A stretch of 64,000 nt of DNA from Rhodanobacter sp. Root480 (GTDB taxonomy: Bacteria > Pseudomonadota > Gammaproteobacteria > Xanthomonadales > Rhodanobacteraceae): assembly GCF_001426645.1 (NCBI RefSeq), contig NZ_LMEX01000001.1, positions 448,755-512,754 on the forward strand, written 5' to 3'. The first letter of the stretch is position 1, and the number at the start of each line of letters is the position of its first letter. The translations under genes were made by a program, and so were the position numbers. A model generated the notes under the pieces. It did not search any database. It was given only the letters and a program-made list of their open reading frames with translations, and was not told the DNA's origin. Below are positions 8,317-17,241 of this stretch, in pieces.

Positions 8317-9825
8317 CTACCGCTTGCCACCGAAGATGCCGCCCAGCACGCCGCGCAGGATCTGCCGGCCGAGCTGGCTGCCGGCGGTGCGCACCATCTG
8401 CTTGCCCATGGTTTCGATCATGCCCTGGCGGCGTTTGGTGCCGAACAGCGCGTCGTGCACGGCGCCGCTCCAGCCGCCTTCTTCTTCCTTTGCCGCGCCC
8501 TTGGCCGGTGCGTTGGCCGCCACGACGGCGGCATCGGCGGCCTTCTCTTCGGTGCGTTTGGCCAGCATTTCCGCAGCCGATTCGCGATTGACCGTGGTGT
8601 CGTATTTCGCGCCGACGGGCGAGCGCTGGCGGATGGTGGCGCGCTCGGCGTCGGTGATAGCGCCGATGCGGCAGCACGGCGTGGTCACCAGCACCTGTTC
8701 CACCGGGGTGGGCACGCCGCCGTTGGCCAGGGTCGAGGCCAGCGCCTCGCCCACGCCGAGCTTGGTGATCGCCTCGGTGACGTCGAGCTTCGGATTGACG
8801 ACGAAGGTTTCCGCCGCCGCCCTGACTGCCTTCTGGTCGCGCGGCGTGAACGCGCGCAAGGCGTGCTGGATGCGGTTGCCGAGCTGGCCCAGGATGTTGC
8901 CGGGCACGTCGTCCGGATTCTGCGAGCAGAAATACACGCCCACGCCCTTGGAGCGGATCAGCCGCACCACCTGTTCCACCCGCTGCAGCAGGCCGGGCGA
9001 GGCATCGTCGAACAGCAGGTGCGCCTCGTCGAAGAAGAACACCATCTTCGGCTGGTCGAGGTCGCCCACTTCGGGCAGCTGCTCGAACAGCTCGGACAGC
9101 AGCCACAGCAGGAAGGTGGAGTACAGCCGCGGCTTCATGATCAGCTGGTCGGCGGCGAGCACGTTGATGATGCCGCGGCCGCTCATGTCCTGGCGCATCA
9201 GGTCGGCCAGCTCCAGTGCCGGCTCGCCGAAGAACTGGTCGGCACCGTCGCTTTCCAGTTTCAGCAGCGCGCGCTGGATCGCCGCGATGCTCTGCGTGCT
9301 GATCAGGCCGTACTGGGTGGACAACGCCTTGGCGTTCTCGGCGGCGTAGCTGAGCAGGGCGCGCAGGTCGGCCAGGTCCAGCAGCAGCCAGCCCTGGTCG
9401 TCGGCGGCCTTGAACACCACTTCCAGCACGCCTTCCTGGGTATCGTTCAACTCCAGCACGCGGCCGAGCAGGGTGGGACCCATCTCGCTGACGGTGGCGC
9501 GCACCGGGTGACCGAGCTTGCCGTAGATATCCCAGAACACCACCGGGTTCGCCAGCGGTTTCCAGTCGGCGAGCTTGAGCCTGGCCAGCCGCGCCTTGAG
9601 CTTGTCGCCCGGTTCGTTCGCGGCCATCGCCAGGCCGGCCAGATCACCCTTGGCGTCGGCCAGGAAGCAGGGCACGCCGAGCCGCGAGAAACCTTCGGCC
9701 AGCACCATCAACGAGACGGATTTACCGGTGCCGGTGGCGCCGGCGATCATGCCGTGGCGGTTGCCGTAGTGCGGGTCCAGGCTGACGCTGGCGCTATCGT
9801 TGCGGCCGATCAGGATGTTGGTCAT
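8317..9825 (-). CDS. HerA/VirB4-like ATPase, DUF853 (YjgR) family
   Basis: A 502-residue P-loop ATPase of the DUF853/YjgR branch of HerA-TraG-like helicases. Walker A is GATGTGKS at residues 29-36, Walker B is MVFFFDEAH near residue 270, and PVVFWDIYGKLGHPVRAT is a family block. An Ala/Lys-rich linker precedes a conserved C-terminal helix ending GGIFGGKR. The cellular role of YjgR is not established. ATG 9825 gives the family start MTNILIG. It heads the operon with the membrane protein gene and greB, and is divergent from the transglycosylase gene across 104 bases. Confidence 0.88.
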   Translation of the reverse strand: MTNILIGRNDSASVSLDPHYGNRHGMIAGATGTGKSVSLMVLAEGFSRLGVPCFLADAKGDLAGLAMAANEPGDKLKARLARLKLADWKPLANPVVFWDIYGKLGHPVRATVSEMGPTLLGRVLELNDTQEGVLEVVFKAADDQGWLLLDLADLRALLSYAAENAKALSTQYGLISTQSIAAIQRALLKLESDGADQFFGEPALELADLMRQDMSGRGIINVLAADQLIMKPRLYSTFLLWLLSELFEQLPEVGDLDQPKMVFFFDEAHLLFDDASPGLLQRVEQVVRLIRSKGVGVYFCSQNPDDVPGNILGQLGNRIQHALRAFTPRDQKAVRAAAETFVVNPKLDVTEAITKLGVGEALASTLANGGVPTPVEQVLVTTPCCRIGAITDAERATIRQRSPVGAKYDTTVNRESAAEMLAKRTEEKAADAAVVAANAPAKGAAKEEEGGWSGAVHDALFGTKRRQGMIETMGKQMVRTAGSQLGRQILRGVLGGIFGGKR

Positions 9826-9929
9826 GGATGTCGTCCGTGGGTGGTCGGTGGATTGTAACCATGAGCCCTGCGCCACCGGTGAAGGGTTTGAGTCGCGGCG
9901 CTGCGGCCGCTATGGTGGTCGTTTTGCGG

Positions 9930-11420
9930 ATGAAGTCTGTGAGCTTGTCGTACCCTTTGTTTCGCCCGCTGCGCGCCGCCCCCCTCCTCTTCATACTTGG
10001 CCTCGCCGCCGCCTGCTCCAGTACCGGCGGCAGCAAATCCACCGCGCCGGTGAATGCGCTCTACAGCCAGCTCGACCTGGCCAGCAAGGGTTACGAAACC
10101 GCACTGCAGCAGGCGCGTGCCGGCGACGATGCCGCGTCGCAGAAAACGCTTACCGCGGCGCTGGACCGGCTGAAGGAATCGGCGGCCCATTGCGGCAGCA
10201 CGCCAGGCTGCGACCCGCAGCGGTTTTTCTCGGTGTTCGACCGCCTGCTGCGCTTGAAGGACGGCAGCTTCCTGGGCGACGAGACGCTCGGTGACGAACC
10301 GTCACCCACCCTGGCCGACGGGGCCGGCGGCGTCGCCGGCCTGCCCGAAGCGCAACGCAGCGTCACGCTGCTGCGCGGCCAGAAGCTCAGCGAGCTGATC
10401 GCCATGAACGGTGCGGTGAAGGCGGCGCTGGAAATGTGGCTGACCCAGTGGCGGCCCAACCTCATCGACGCCTACGTCAACTACCAATACCTGCGCTACC
10501 AGATGTGGCCGCAATACGAGAAAGCCGATCTGCCCGAGGCATTGCTGTTCGGCATCATGGCGAAGGAGTCCGGTGGCAAGGTCAATGCGATATCGCGCTC
10601 GGGCGCGGCCGGCCCGCTGCAATTCATGTACGCCACCGGTCTGCGATTTGGTCTGGGCACGGAGAACGGCTTCGACCTGCGCTTCGACCCGGCGCAGTCG
10701 GCGCGTGCCAACGCCGCGTACATCAACGAGCAACTGAAGATCTTCAACAACAATCTGGAGCTGGTGCTGGGCGCCTACAACGGTGGCGAAGGACGCATGC
10801 GCCGACTGGCGGGCGACAGACCCGACACCAGTTTTTACGACCCGACGATCTACAACAAGCTCTCGCGCGAAACACGTGAATACGTGCCCTCGGTGCTGGC
10901 GGCGGCGTGGCTGTTCCTGCATCCGGACAGCTACAACCTGCGTTTCCCGAAAATCGACGGTGCCGCTGGCGCGGTGACCTTGAAGCGCTCCGCGTCGCTG
11001 GCTGAACTCAGCGTCTGCCTCGGCTCGGCCGGTGGCATGGAGGAAGGGTGGTTTCGAACCCTGCGCAACCTCAATCCGCGCCTGAATCCGCAGGAAACCC
11101 AGCCCGCCGGCGCGCGCGTGCAACTGCCGCGACTGCTGGAAGAGCCCTATGCATCGCGCTGTGTCGAAGGGCCGTGGCCGATTCTCGCCGCCGACCTGCA
11201 CCAGGCCGTGGCGCCAGCGGTGCAGGCGCCACCGGCACCGGCCCGGGCTCCGGCGCGTGCCACCGGTACACGCAATTACAAGGTGCGTAACGGCGACACG
11301 CTGATCGGCATCGTGCACCGGCTGCATTGCTCCAGCGTGCGCGAGCTGGCCGAGCTCAACGGGTTGCGGCATCACCGCATCCGCGCGGGCGACGTGCTCA
11401 AGGTGCCGGTTTGCCGCTAG
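9930..11420 (+). CDS. Lytic murein transglycosylase with LysM domain (MltD-like)
   Basis: A 496-residue exported peptidoglycan lyase. The N terminus is a probable lipoprotein or signal peptide, with a weak lipobox LAAAC at Cys29. The SLT domain follows: catalytic Glu213 in AKESGG, then SGAAGPLQFM and AYNGGEG, the order expected of family 1 transglycosylases. One LysM motif (about 449-494, YKVRNGDTLIGIVHRL) ends the protein; E. coli MltD has two. ATG 9930 lacks a clear Shine-Dalgarno sequence but is the start that leaves a clean signal sequence. Confidence 0.88.
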   Translation: MKSVSLSYPLFRPLRAAPLLFILGLAAACSSTGGSKSTAPVNALYSQLDLASKGYETALQQARAGDDAASQKTLTAALDRLKESAAHCGSTPGCDPQRFFSVFDRLLRLKDGSFLGDETLGDEPSPTLADGAGGVAGLPEAQRSVTLLRGQKLSELIAMNGAVKAALEMWLTQWRPNLIDAYVNYQYLRYQMWPQYEKADLPEALLFGIMAKESGGKVNAISRSGAAGPLQFMYATGLRFGLGTENGFDLRFDPAQSARANAAYINEQLKIFNNNLELVLGAYNGGEGRMRRLAGDRPDTSFYDPTIYNKLSRETREYVPSVLAAAWLFLHPDSYNLRFPKIDGAAGAVTLKRSASLAELSVCLGSAGGMEEGWFRTLRNLNPRLNPQETQPAGARVQLPRLLEEPYASRCVEGPWPILAADLHQAVAPAVQAPPAPARAPARATGTRNYKVRNGDTLIGIVHRLHCSSVRELAELNGLRHHRIRAGDVLKVPVCR

Positions 11421-11467
11421 CGGAAACCGGGGCTATTGCCTTGCCTGTTCGCTGACCGCCTGGCGGT

Positions 11468-11899
11468 TCAGGCGGCGGCCTTCACCCGCGACTGGCCGAC
11501 CGTCCTGACGGGTTCGGCCTGCGTTTCCTTCAGCTCGCGCAACAACTGCAGCAGCAGGCGATGTTGCGGCAGCAGGCGATTGCCGGGCGAATGCTTGGTT
11601 TCGTGGTACGCCACCGCCAGCCACAGGGCGATGCCGCGCAAGGCGACTTCCAGATTGCCCGAGCGCGCCCGTTCGTAACCAATGCTCGTGCCTTGGCCCC
11701 AAGGCAGGTAACGCGCCTCGGGCGAGGTGCCGTGCAGGTGCGGGAACTCGCTGCGCGAGGCCTGGCCCAGCTCGCGAAGGGTCAACAGCCCGAGACGTTG
11801 ACGATGGCGACGCGAGAGCGCGCGGATGCTGCGTTCGATGTCATGCCATTGGCGGCCAAGCTGGCGCGCACGCAGCAGCGTGATGAGTGGGCTGAACAT
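11468..11899 (-). CDS. Hypothetical basic protein
   Basis: A 143-residue soluble protein of unrecognised family, rich in Arg and Leu (for example RRHRQRLGLLTLRELGQ), predicted mostly helical. A short WxxIERxIRxL segment vaguely recalls small DUF1127-type proteins but does not fit well enough to assign. ATG 11899 is preceded on the minus strand by AAGGGGAG, a good ribosome site. It faces the transglycosylase gene convergently and lies 115 bases downstream of psd in transcription order. Confidence 0.55.
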   Translation of the reverse strand: MFSPLITLLRARQLGRQWHDIERSIRALSRRHRQRLGLLTLRELGQASRSEFPHLHGTSPEARYLPWGQGTSIGYERARSGNLEVALRGIALWLAVAYHETKHSPGNRLLPQHRLLLQLLRELKETQAEPVRTVGQSRVKAAA

Positions 11900-12014
11900 G
11901 GAATGGCTCCCCTTCGGCTGAACCGGAAGGGCGAGCATAGCCAGCGAAGCTCGCCAATTGCGCCTAAAACGTCACAAATCGACGTTCTGCGTCAGCATTT
12001 CGGCGTGAATAGGG

Positions 12015-12860
12015 TTAGGCCGCCGCCAGAGTACCCAGCCGCTCGCCCACCTTCACCGCCTGTTGCGATGCCAGCGGATCGAGCGCCGCCGCCCCCGGCG
12101 GCAACAACACGATGACGGTGGAGCCCATGTTGAAGCGCGCCATTTCGGCGAAGCGGTCCAGCGTGATGTTCTGGCCCGCGAACGACTTGCGCCCGATCGC
12201 CGATGCGTACGGCGGGATCACGAGCCCATCCCACACCGTCGCCACCGACGACACCAGCACCGCGCCGACCATGATCACCACGAACGGCCCGTGCGCGCCC
12301 TCGAAATGGCACACCAGCCGCTCGTTGCGCGCAAACACGCGCGGGATCGCTTCCACCGCGAACGGCGCCACGCTGAAGATGCGGCCAGGCACGTGCACGG
12401 TTTCCTTCAGCGTGCCTTTCAACGGCATGTGCACGCGGTGGTAATCGCGCGGCGACAGGTAGACGGTGGCGAAACTGCCCGAGCGGTAAGCCTCGGCATC
12501 CTCCGCGCTACCCAGCAGTTCGGCGACGGTGTAGTCCTGTCCCTTCGCCTGGAAGATGCGCCCGTCGACGATGGCGCCGGCCTGGCTGATGCGGCCGTCC
12601 GCCGGAGAGAGCAGGACGGAAGGGTCGGCGTCGGCGTGGCGCGCGTCAGGGCGCAGCTTGCGGGTGAAAAACGCATTGAAGTGCTGGTACGCCAGCGCAT
12701 CCGGCTGCACCGCCTCGGCCATGTTGACGTTGTAGCGGCGCACGATCTGGCTGATCAGGAAATTCTTCCACGGCGCAAAGGTCCAGCGCGTGGCCCAGTA
12801 GACCACCCGCGACAGCGCGCGGTGGGGCAGGATGTACTGCACGAATACGTTGAAAGTCAT
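12015..12860 (-). CDS. psd: Phosphatidylserine decarboxylase proenzyme
   Basis: Makes phosphatidylethanolamine from phosphatidylserine at the inner membrane. The 281-residue proenzyme contains LLSPADGRIS, the DYHRVHMP block with its catalytic His, and the self-cleavage site MGST near residues 245-248, where cleavage before Ser247 yields the pyruvoyl alpha chain. The family norm is LGST, so Met replaces Leu one step before the scissile Gly-Ser. ATG 12860 gives the expected N terminus; the long upstream open frame is not coding. Confidence 0.96.
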   Translation of the reverse strand: MTFNVFVQYILPHRALSRVVYWATRWTFAPWKNFLISQIVRRYNVNMAEAVQPDALAYQHFNAFFTRKLRPDARHADADPSVLLSPADGRISQAGAIVDGRIFQAKGQDYTVAELLGSAEDAEAYRSGSFATVYLSPRDYHRVHMPLKGTLKETVHVPGRIFSVAPFAVEAIPRVFARNERLVCHFEGAHGPFVVIMVGAVLVSSVATVWDGLVIPPYASAIGRKSFAGQNITLDRFAEMARFNMGSTVIVLLPPGAAALDPLASQQAVKVGERLGTLAAA

Positions 12861-12973
12861 CCGGGCAGTATACGTGGCCGAAATGAGGGAGGGACGAGAA
12901 GCGAGCAACCAGGGCCGAGGGCGCCCTTCCGCAGCATGGATTCTGTTCTTTGGTCGCTGGCTTCGGCGATGCT

Positions 12974-14263
12974 TCAAGGCGTCATTGCTGGTGCAGCCGG
13001 CTGATTCGGATGGGTGGTCTGATGCTGGGCCTGATGCCCGGGAGTAACCTGCTCCTGATGCAGCAGGAACTGTTGCATTGCCGAAGGCCACCGCGCTCCG
13101 CTCGATTCCATGGACGTATTGACTTCGGAGGTGGGCACATTGACGTGCGATGCCAGGATCGCGCCGAACTGGCCACGCGGCATTTGCGTCGCCCAGAGTC
13201 GACTTCCGTTGTCGCCAAGCGTGATCCGATCGATCCTCTCCAGGCCGCCGGCCCTGGCCGACACCGTCAAGGCTGACGCTAGGTTGTCGCTCATCTGGTC
13301 AGGTGTCCGACCTAACTGCTGATCCAGGCGATATACGTGATTGCGTGCCTGTTGAAACAGGGAGTGATCAGGGTGGGTGGGGTCGTCCAGGCGGGTTGGC
13401 GACGGGGAGTGTTGTGGTGCGATTCGCGCCTGCAGTTGATCGTCGAGTGTTCGTCGCGTCGTCGGACCCACGACACCGTCCGGAGTGAGCTGGTGGTCGC
13501 GCTGGAAAGACGCAACTGCAGCCTCCGTGACTGGGCCAAAGGAGCCATCCGGCTCCAGGGGATAACCCAGGCGCGTCAAATCGCCTTGCAACTCGGTGAC
13601 AGACATGCCCCGGCTGCCGACTTGCAAAGTGTTGTGGTCGGGCAGTGCCCGCCCTTCGGACAAGGCGACCAGTTCGTCTTTTTCGTTCGCCGCGCGATCA
13701 AGGATGGATTCACGAACTTTGGGCGACGAGCTCCTGAAGTAGACATCGTTGTGGGCGATCTTGTAGTCCTGAATGGCGACGACGATATCTTTGTCCGAAA
13801 GTTGGGACAGGACGTAGTCATCGCCGTAGGCGGACTTGAGTCCGCGCTCGAAAATTCCTTTGGTGAGCCCTCTGTATTGAACGGACGTGCTGAATAAAGC
13901 CTCCTGGACAGCCGGACCCCGGGCGGTCAGGTCGATGCCGGAATTCTTTAGCCGTTGTATCTCGATGTCGTAGTGGGTTTCCTTGATGAAGCGGGTTTGA
14001 TCCCTGCCGAATTCCGGGTCGCTGTTAGCGAGGGTTCGCCACTTTTCGTCGAAGGCCGGTGTGTTGGGCGTCAAGCCGCGGAAGTCATCCCCGTAGGAGG
14101 AGCTATCGAGATACTCGCCAATCGTCCCGGTATTGGTGGAGAGTTGGTACGTGCCATAGGAAACACCGCCGTGATCGCCCCTGCCTGTCGAGATGGTGGC
14201 GGGTCCCGCGCCTTCGTGACGCTCCGAGATTTCGCCCAAGCGATATTCGGCATCGTTGGCCAT
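12974..14263 (-). CDS. Predicted X-T4SS antibacterial effector: lysozyme-like, PG-binding and XVIPCD domains
   Basis: A 429-residue protein without signal peptide. Residues 10-200 match the lysozyme-like domain found at the C terminus of VgrG3-type proteins, with HEGAG (Glu17) and GRGDHGGVSYGTYQ (Asp30) as candidate catalytic region. Residues 208-275 are a peptidoglycan_binding_1 domain (LQGDLTRLGY, DGVVGPTT). Residues 294-400 match the XVIPCD recruitment domain of Xanthomonadales T4SS effectors: HPDHSLFQQA, LGRT, GLERIDRI, then a Gln-rich tail. Proteins of this layout are injected by an antibacterial type IV secretion system and degrade peptidoglycan of rivals. The immunity gene lies 45 bases upstream. 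AAAGGA precedes ATG 14263. Domain calls are from motif recall, not a search. Confidence 0.82.
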   Translation of the reverse strand: MANDAEYRLGEISERHEGAGPATISTGRGDHGGVSYGTYQLSTNTGTIGEYLDSSSYGDDFRGLTPNTPAFDEKWRTLANSDPEFGRDQTRFIKETHYDIEIQRLKNSGIDLTARGPAVQEALFSTSVQYRGLTKGIFERGLKSAYGDDYVLSQLSDKDIVVAIQDYKIAHNDVYFRSSSPKVRESILDRAANEKDELVALSEGRALPDHNTLQVGSRGMSVTELQGDLTRLGYPLEPDGSFGPVTEAAVASFQRDHQLTPDGVVGPTTRRTLDDQLQARIAPQHSPSPTRLDDPTHPDHSLFQQARNHVYRLDQQLGRTPDQMSDNLASALTVSARAGGLERIDRITLGDNGSRLWATQMPRGQFGAILASHVNVPTSEVNTSMESSGARWPSAMQQFLLHQEQVTPGHQAQHQTTHPNQPAAPAMTP

Positions 14264-14308
14264 GGTCGCGTCCTTTGATGGCTTCGTCTCTGGAAAAACC
14301 GCGGTTCG

Positions 14309-14740
14309 TTACTGCACGAACAATCTCGCTTCGAGGTCTGATGCCTGTCTCCCGGTTTCGTTGACTTTGCAACTCAGCGCATCGAGCTCGGGCCTCTCGA
14401 TTCCGTCAACCACGGTTGCGCAGCGATTGTCGCGATATTGAATCCATGTCTTTTCTTCGGCTTTGAGTTTTGCTTGAAGCGCTGAATTGAGTTTTGCCAT
14501 GAGGGCGTGGTACGCCTTGTTCAGGCGTTTGTCCTGATAGTCCAGCTCGTCGGCTAAGCAGGTGCGTATGGGCGCCGTTGCCGATTGCGCTTGATCCAGG
14601 CATCGATCAAAGGAAGGGCGCAACCCGTACAGGCGTGAGATCACTGCCTGGTCATCCCGTGGTTGGGATGTTGCCTCGCTCAAGCCGGGCAAAAGGAGCA
14701 TCGCCAGCACAGCACCAAGCACGATTCGTTCAGTCTTCAT
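14309..14740 (-). CDS. LprI-like (DUF1311) periplasmic lysozyme-inhibitor / immunity protein
   Basis: A 143-residue exported protein. A signal peptide (MKTERIVLGAVLAMLLLPGL, likely cut after SEA at residue 23) precedes a DUF1311/LprI domain with four cysteines (Cys47, 61, 107, 124) and the family pattern CLADELDYQDKRLNKAY and WIQYRDNRC. M. tuberculosis LprI inhibits lysozyme, and periplasmic inhibitors of this type serve as immunity proteins for XVIPCD effectors. Its place directly before the lysozyme-like effector on the same strand supports that role here. GGGAGA precedes ATG 14740. Confidence 0.85.
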   Translation of the reverse strand: MKTERIVLGAVLAMLLLPGLSEATSQPRDDQAVISRLYGLRPSFDRCLDQAQSATAPIRTCLADELDYQDKRLNKAYHALMAKLNSALQAKLKAEEKTWIQYRDNRCATVVDGIERPELDALSCKVNETGRQASDLEARLFVQ

Positions 14741-15103
14741 CAAAGTCTCCCAATAGGGCCGTCGGGTCACTTACGACACGCGCTTTCCGCTCGAGATGAG
14801 TACCTTAAAGCGCGCGGGGTGGAATGTTGTGTAGGATTTTTCCGAACTTTCGACCTACTGGCGCCTGTCCCAACGGCTGGAAGGGGGCGGGGCGGGGCGC
14901 TTGTCGTTCGGCTACTGGCTACTGATCCAGACGGTATCCGGGTTTTCGCGGGGGTGGCAAAAACCGTTGTTCAAGACTCCCCCGTAGGGGGCGAAGGACT
15001 CGTCGCGAGATGGATGGCAGGTATGGATTTTCACTCGCCTGCCTCCCTCACGACTCACCCCTCCCGTATACTTTCCGGTCCTCCCGCCGTTTGGCATGCC
15101 ATC
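14741..15103. other. Divergent intergenic region, immunity gene / prmB
   Basis: This 363-base gap must hold the promoter of the minus-strand immunity-effector operon and that of prmB. A GTATACT at 15065-15071 is a possible -10 for prmB, though no good -35 was found. A G-rich run lies at 14879-14899. No gene, tRNA or repeat was seen. Confidence 0.5.
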
Positions 15104-16027
15104 GTGACCACCGAACTCGCCTCCATCATCGACTTCATCCGTTATGGGGCCAGCCGGTTTGCTGCCGCCGAGCTCACTTTCGGCCACAGCCACGACAACC
15201 CGATCGACGAGGCCACGCATCTGGTGCTGGCGAGCCTGCATCTGCCGCCGGATATTCCGCCTGCCTATGGCGCCGGGCGGCTCACTGCGGAAGAGCGCGC
15301 GAATGTGCTGTCGCTGATCGAGCGGCGCGTCAGCGAGCGTCTGCCGGTGGCCTACCTGGTGGGCGAGACCTGGTTCGCGGGGCTGAAATTCAAGAGTGAT
15401 CGTCGTGCGCTGGTGCCGCGTTCACCGATCGCCGAGTTGATCGAGTCGGGTTTTGCGCCGTGGCTGGACGAGCGCCCGGTCGAGCGCGCGCTGGACCTGT
15501 GCACCGGTTCGGGCTGCATCGGCATCGCCATGGCCGAGTACAACCCGGACTGGCAGGTCGACATCGTGGACATCAGCGACGAGGCGCTGTCGCTGGCGCG
15601 CGAAAACATTGCCTTCCAGCATCTGGACGGCCGCGTCAACGCGATCCAGTCCGATCTTTTTGCCGGCGTGGCGGATCAGCGCTACGACCTGATCGTCTCC
15701 AACCCGCCCTACGTCACCGAGGACGAATACGCCGCGCTGCCCGGCGAATACGCGCACGAGCCCAAACTCGGCCTCACCTCCGGTGCGGACGGGCTGGACC
15801 TGTGCCTGCGCATGCTGGATGAGGCGGCCGATCACCTCACCGACGAGGGTCTGCTGATTGTCGAGGTGGGCGAAAGCGAGCAGGCGCTGGCGGCGTTGCT
15901 GCCGCAGGTGCCGTTCGTGTGGATCGAGTTCAAGGTGGGCCAGATGGGTATCTTCGCGCTGGAGCGGCGTGACCTGGTGGAGCACGCCGAGGCGATTCAT
16001 GCCGTAGCCGCAGCACGACATGCGTGA
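15104..16027 (+). CDS. prmB: 50S ribosomal protein L3 N5-glutamine methyltransferase
   Basis: Methylates the side-chain amide of a Gln in ribosomal protein L3 using SAM. The 307-residue protein has the helical N domain, the SAM-binding CTGSGCIGIAMA, the substrate motif VSNPPYV, and PRSPIAELIE, which is typical of PrmB rather than the release-factor enzyme PrmC. The start is GTG 15104 (VTTELASIID); the frame runs far upstream into non-homologous sequence. Confidence 0.93.
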   Translation: MTTELASIIDFIRYGASRFAAAELTFGHSHDNPIDEATHLVLASLHLPPDIPPAYGAGRLTAEERANVLSLIERRVSERLPVAYLVGETWFAGLKFKSDRRALVPRSPIAELIESGFAPWLDERPVERALDLCTGSGCIGIAMAEYNPDWQVDIVDISDEALSLARENIAFQHLDGRVNAIQSDLFAGVADQRYDLIVSNPPYVTEDEYAALPGEYAHEPKLGLTSGADGLDLCLRMLDEAADHLTDEGLLIVEVGESEQALAALLPQVPFVWIEFKVGQMGIFALERRDLVEHAEAIHAVAAARHA

Positions 16028-16133
16028 TGGTTATTTCCGCCCGGACGGCTCGTGTGAAATGATGGCAAGTTGATTTTCCCGGTGCACCCGCCGGTTCCCG
16101 ACGGGTGGCCGACCTTTCGAGGCAGTCGCGACC

Positions 16134-17225
16134 GTGTCCAGCAATGCGTTTGGCAAGCTCTTTACCGTAACCACCTTTGGTGAAAGCCATGGGCCGGCGA
16201 TCGGTTGCGTGGTCGATGGTTGCCCGCCCGGGCTGGCGCTGGACGCGGAGGAATTCCGCCACGACCTGGAGCGCCGCGCCACCGGCCGCAGCCGCTACAC
16301 GTCGCAGCGGCGCGAGGCGGACGAGGTGGAAATCCTCTCCGGCATCTACGAGGGGCGTACCACCGGCACGCCGATCGCGCTGCTGATCCGCAACACCAAC
16401 CAGCGCAGCAAGGACTACGGCGACATCGTGCAGACCTTCCGCCCGGGTCATGCCGATTACACCTACTGGCAGAAATACGGCATCCGCGATCCGCGTGGGG
16501 GCGGCCGCTCGTCGGCGCGCGAAACCACCATGCGGGTAGCGGCCGGCGTGATCGCCAAGAAATGGCTGGCCGAACATCACGGCGTGCGCGTGCGCGGCTA
16601 CATGGGCCAGATCGGCGACATCACGCCCGACGCCTTCGACTGGGACGTGGTCGAGCAGAATCCGTTCTTCTGGCCGGCCGCCGACCAGGTGCCGGCGCTG
16701 GAAACCTATATCAATACGTTGCGCAAATCTGGCGACTCGGTCGGCGCGCGCGTCAACGTGGTTGCCGACGGCGTGCCGCCGGGCTGGGGCGAGCCGATCT
16801 ACGGCAAGCTCGATGGTGAGCTTGCCTCGGCGCTGATGTCGATCAACGCGGTCAAGGGCGTGGAGATCGGCGACGGCTTCGCCGCGGTCAGCCAGCATGG
16901 CAGCGAGCATCGCGACGAGATGAGCATGGACGGCTTTGCGTCCAATCACGCCGGCGGCATCCTGGGCGGCATCAGCAACGGCCAGCCGGTGACGGCGTCG
17001 ATCGTGCTGAAGCCCACCTCCAGCATCCTGGTTCCGGGCCGCAGCGTGAACCTGGCCGGCGAGCCGACTGAGGTGGTCACCAAGGGGCGCCACGATCCCT
17101 GCGTGGGCATCCGCGCCACGCCGATCGCCGAGGCGATGATGGCACTGGTATTGATGGACCAGGCGCTGCGCCATCGCGCTCAATGCGGCGATGTGGGCGT
17201 GGTCGAGCCGCGCATCACCTCATGA
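16134..17225 (+). CDS. aroC: Chorismate synthase
   Basis: Converts 5-enolpyruvylshikimate 3-phosphate to chorismate with reduced FMN, the last step of the shikimate pathway. The 363-residue protein carries [18 protein letters not shown] at the N terminus, the [18 protein letters not shown] block, and [11 protein letters not shown]. The length fits the bacterial monofunctional form. It starts with GTG after a 106-base gap. Downstream dehydrogenase and asd genes follow closely, suggesting a shared transcript. Confidence 0.97.
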   Translation: MSSNAFGKLFTVTTFGESHGPAIGCVVDGCPPGLALDAEEFRHDLERRATGRSRYTSQRREADEVEILSGIYEGRTTGTPIALLIRNTNQRSKDYGDIVQTFRPGHADYTYWQKYGIRDPRGGGRSSARETTMRVAAGVIAKKWLAEHHGVRVRGYMGQIGDITPDAFDWDVVEQNPFFWPAADQVPALETYINTLRKSGDSVGARVNVVADGVPPGWGEPIYGKLDGELASALMSINAVKGVEIGDGFAAVSQHGSEHRDEMSMDGFASNHAGGILGGISNGQPVTASIVLKPTSSILVPGRSVNLAGEPTEVVTKGRHDPCVGIRATPIAEAMMALVLMDQALRHRAQCGDVGVVEPRITS

Positions 17226-17241
17226 CGGCGAGGCGACACAC

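Noticed and set aside
7031..9349. 772-codon open frame on the plus strand
   Set aside because: Antisense to the greB, membrane protein and HerA-like ATPase genes. Long antisense frames are expected at this GC content and the protein shows no domain.
11468..11899. DUF1127-type small RNA-binding protein
   Set aside because: The protein is too long and the short Arg-rich motif does not fit the domain well enough.
14879..14899. G-quadruplex in the G-rich run upstream of prmB
   Set aside because: G runs are uneven in a GC-rich background and no conserved position can be shown.
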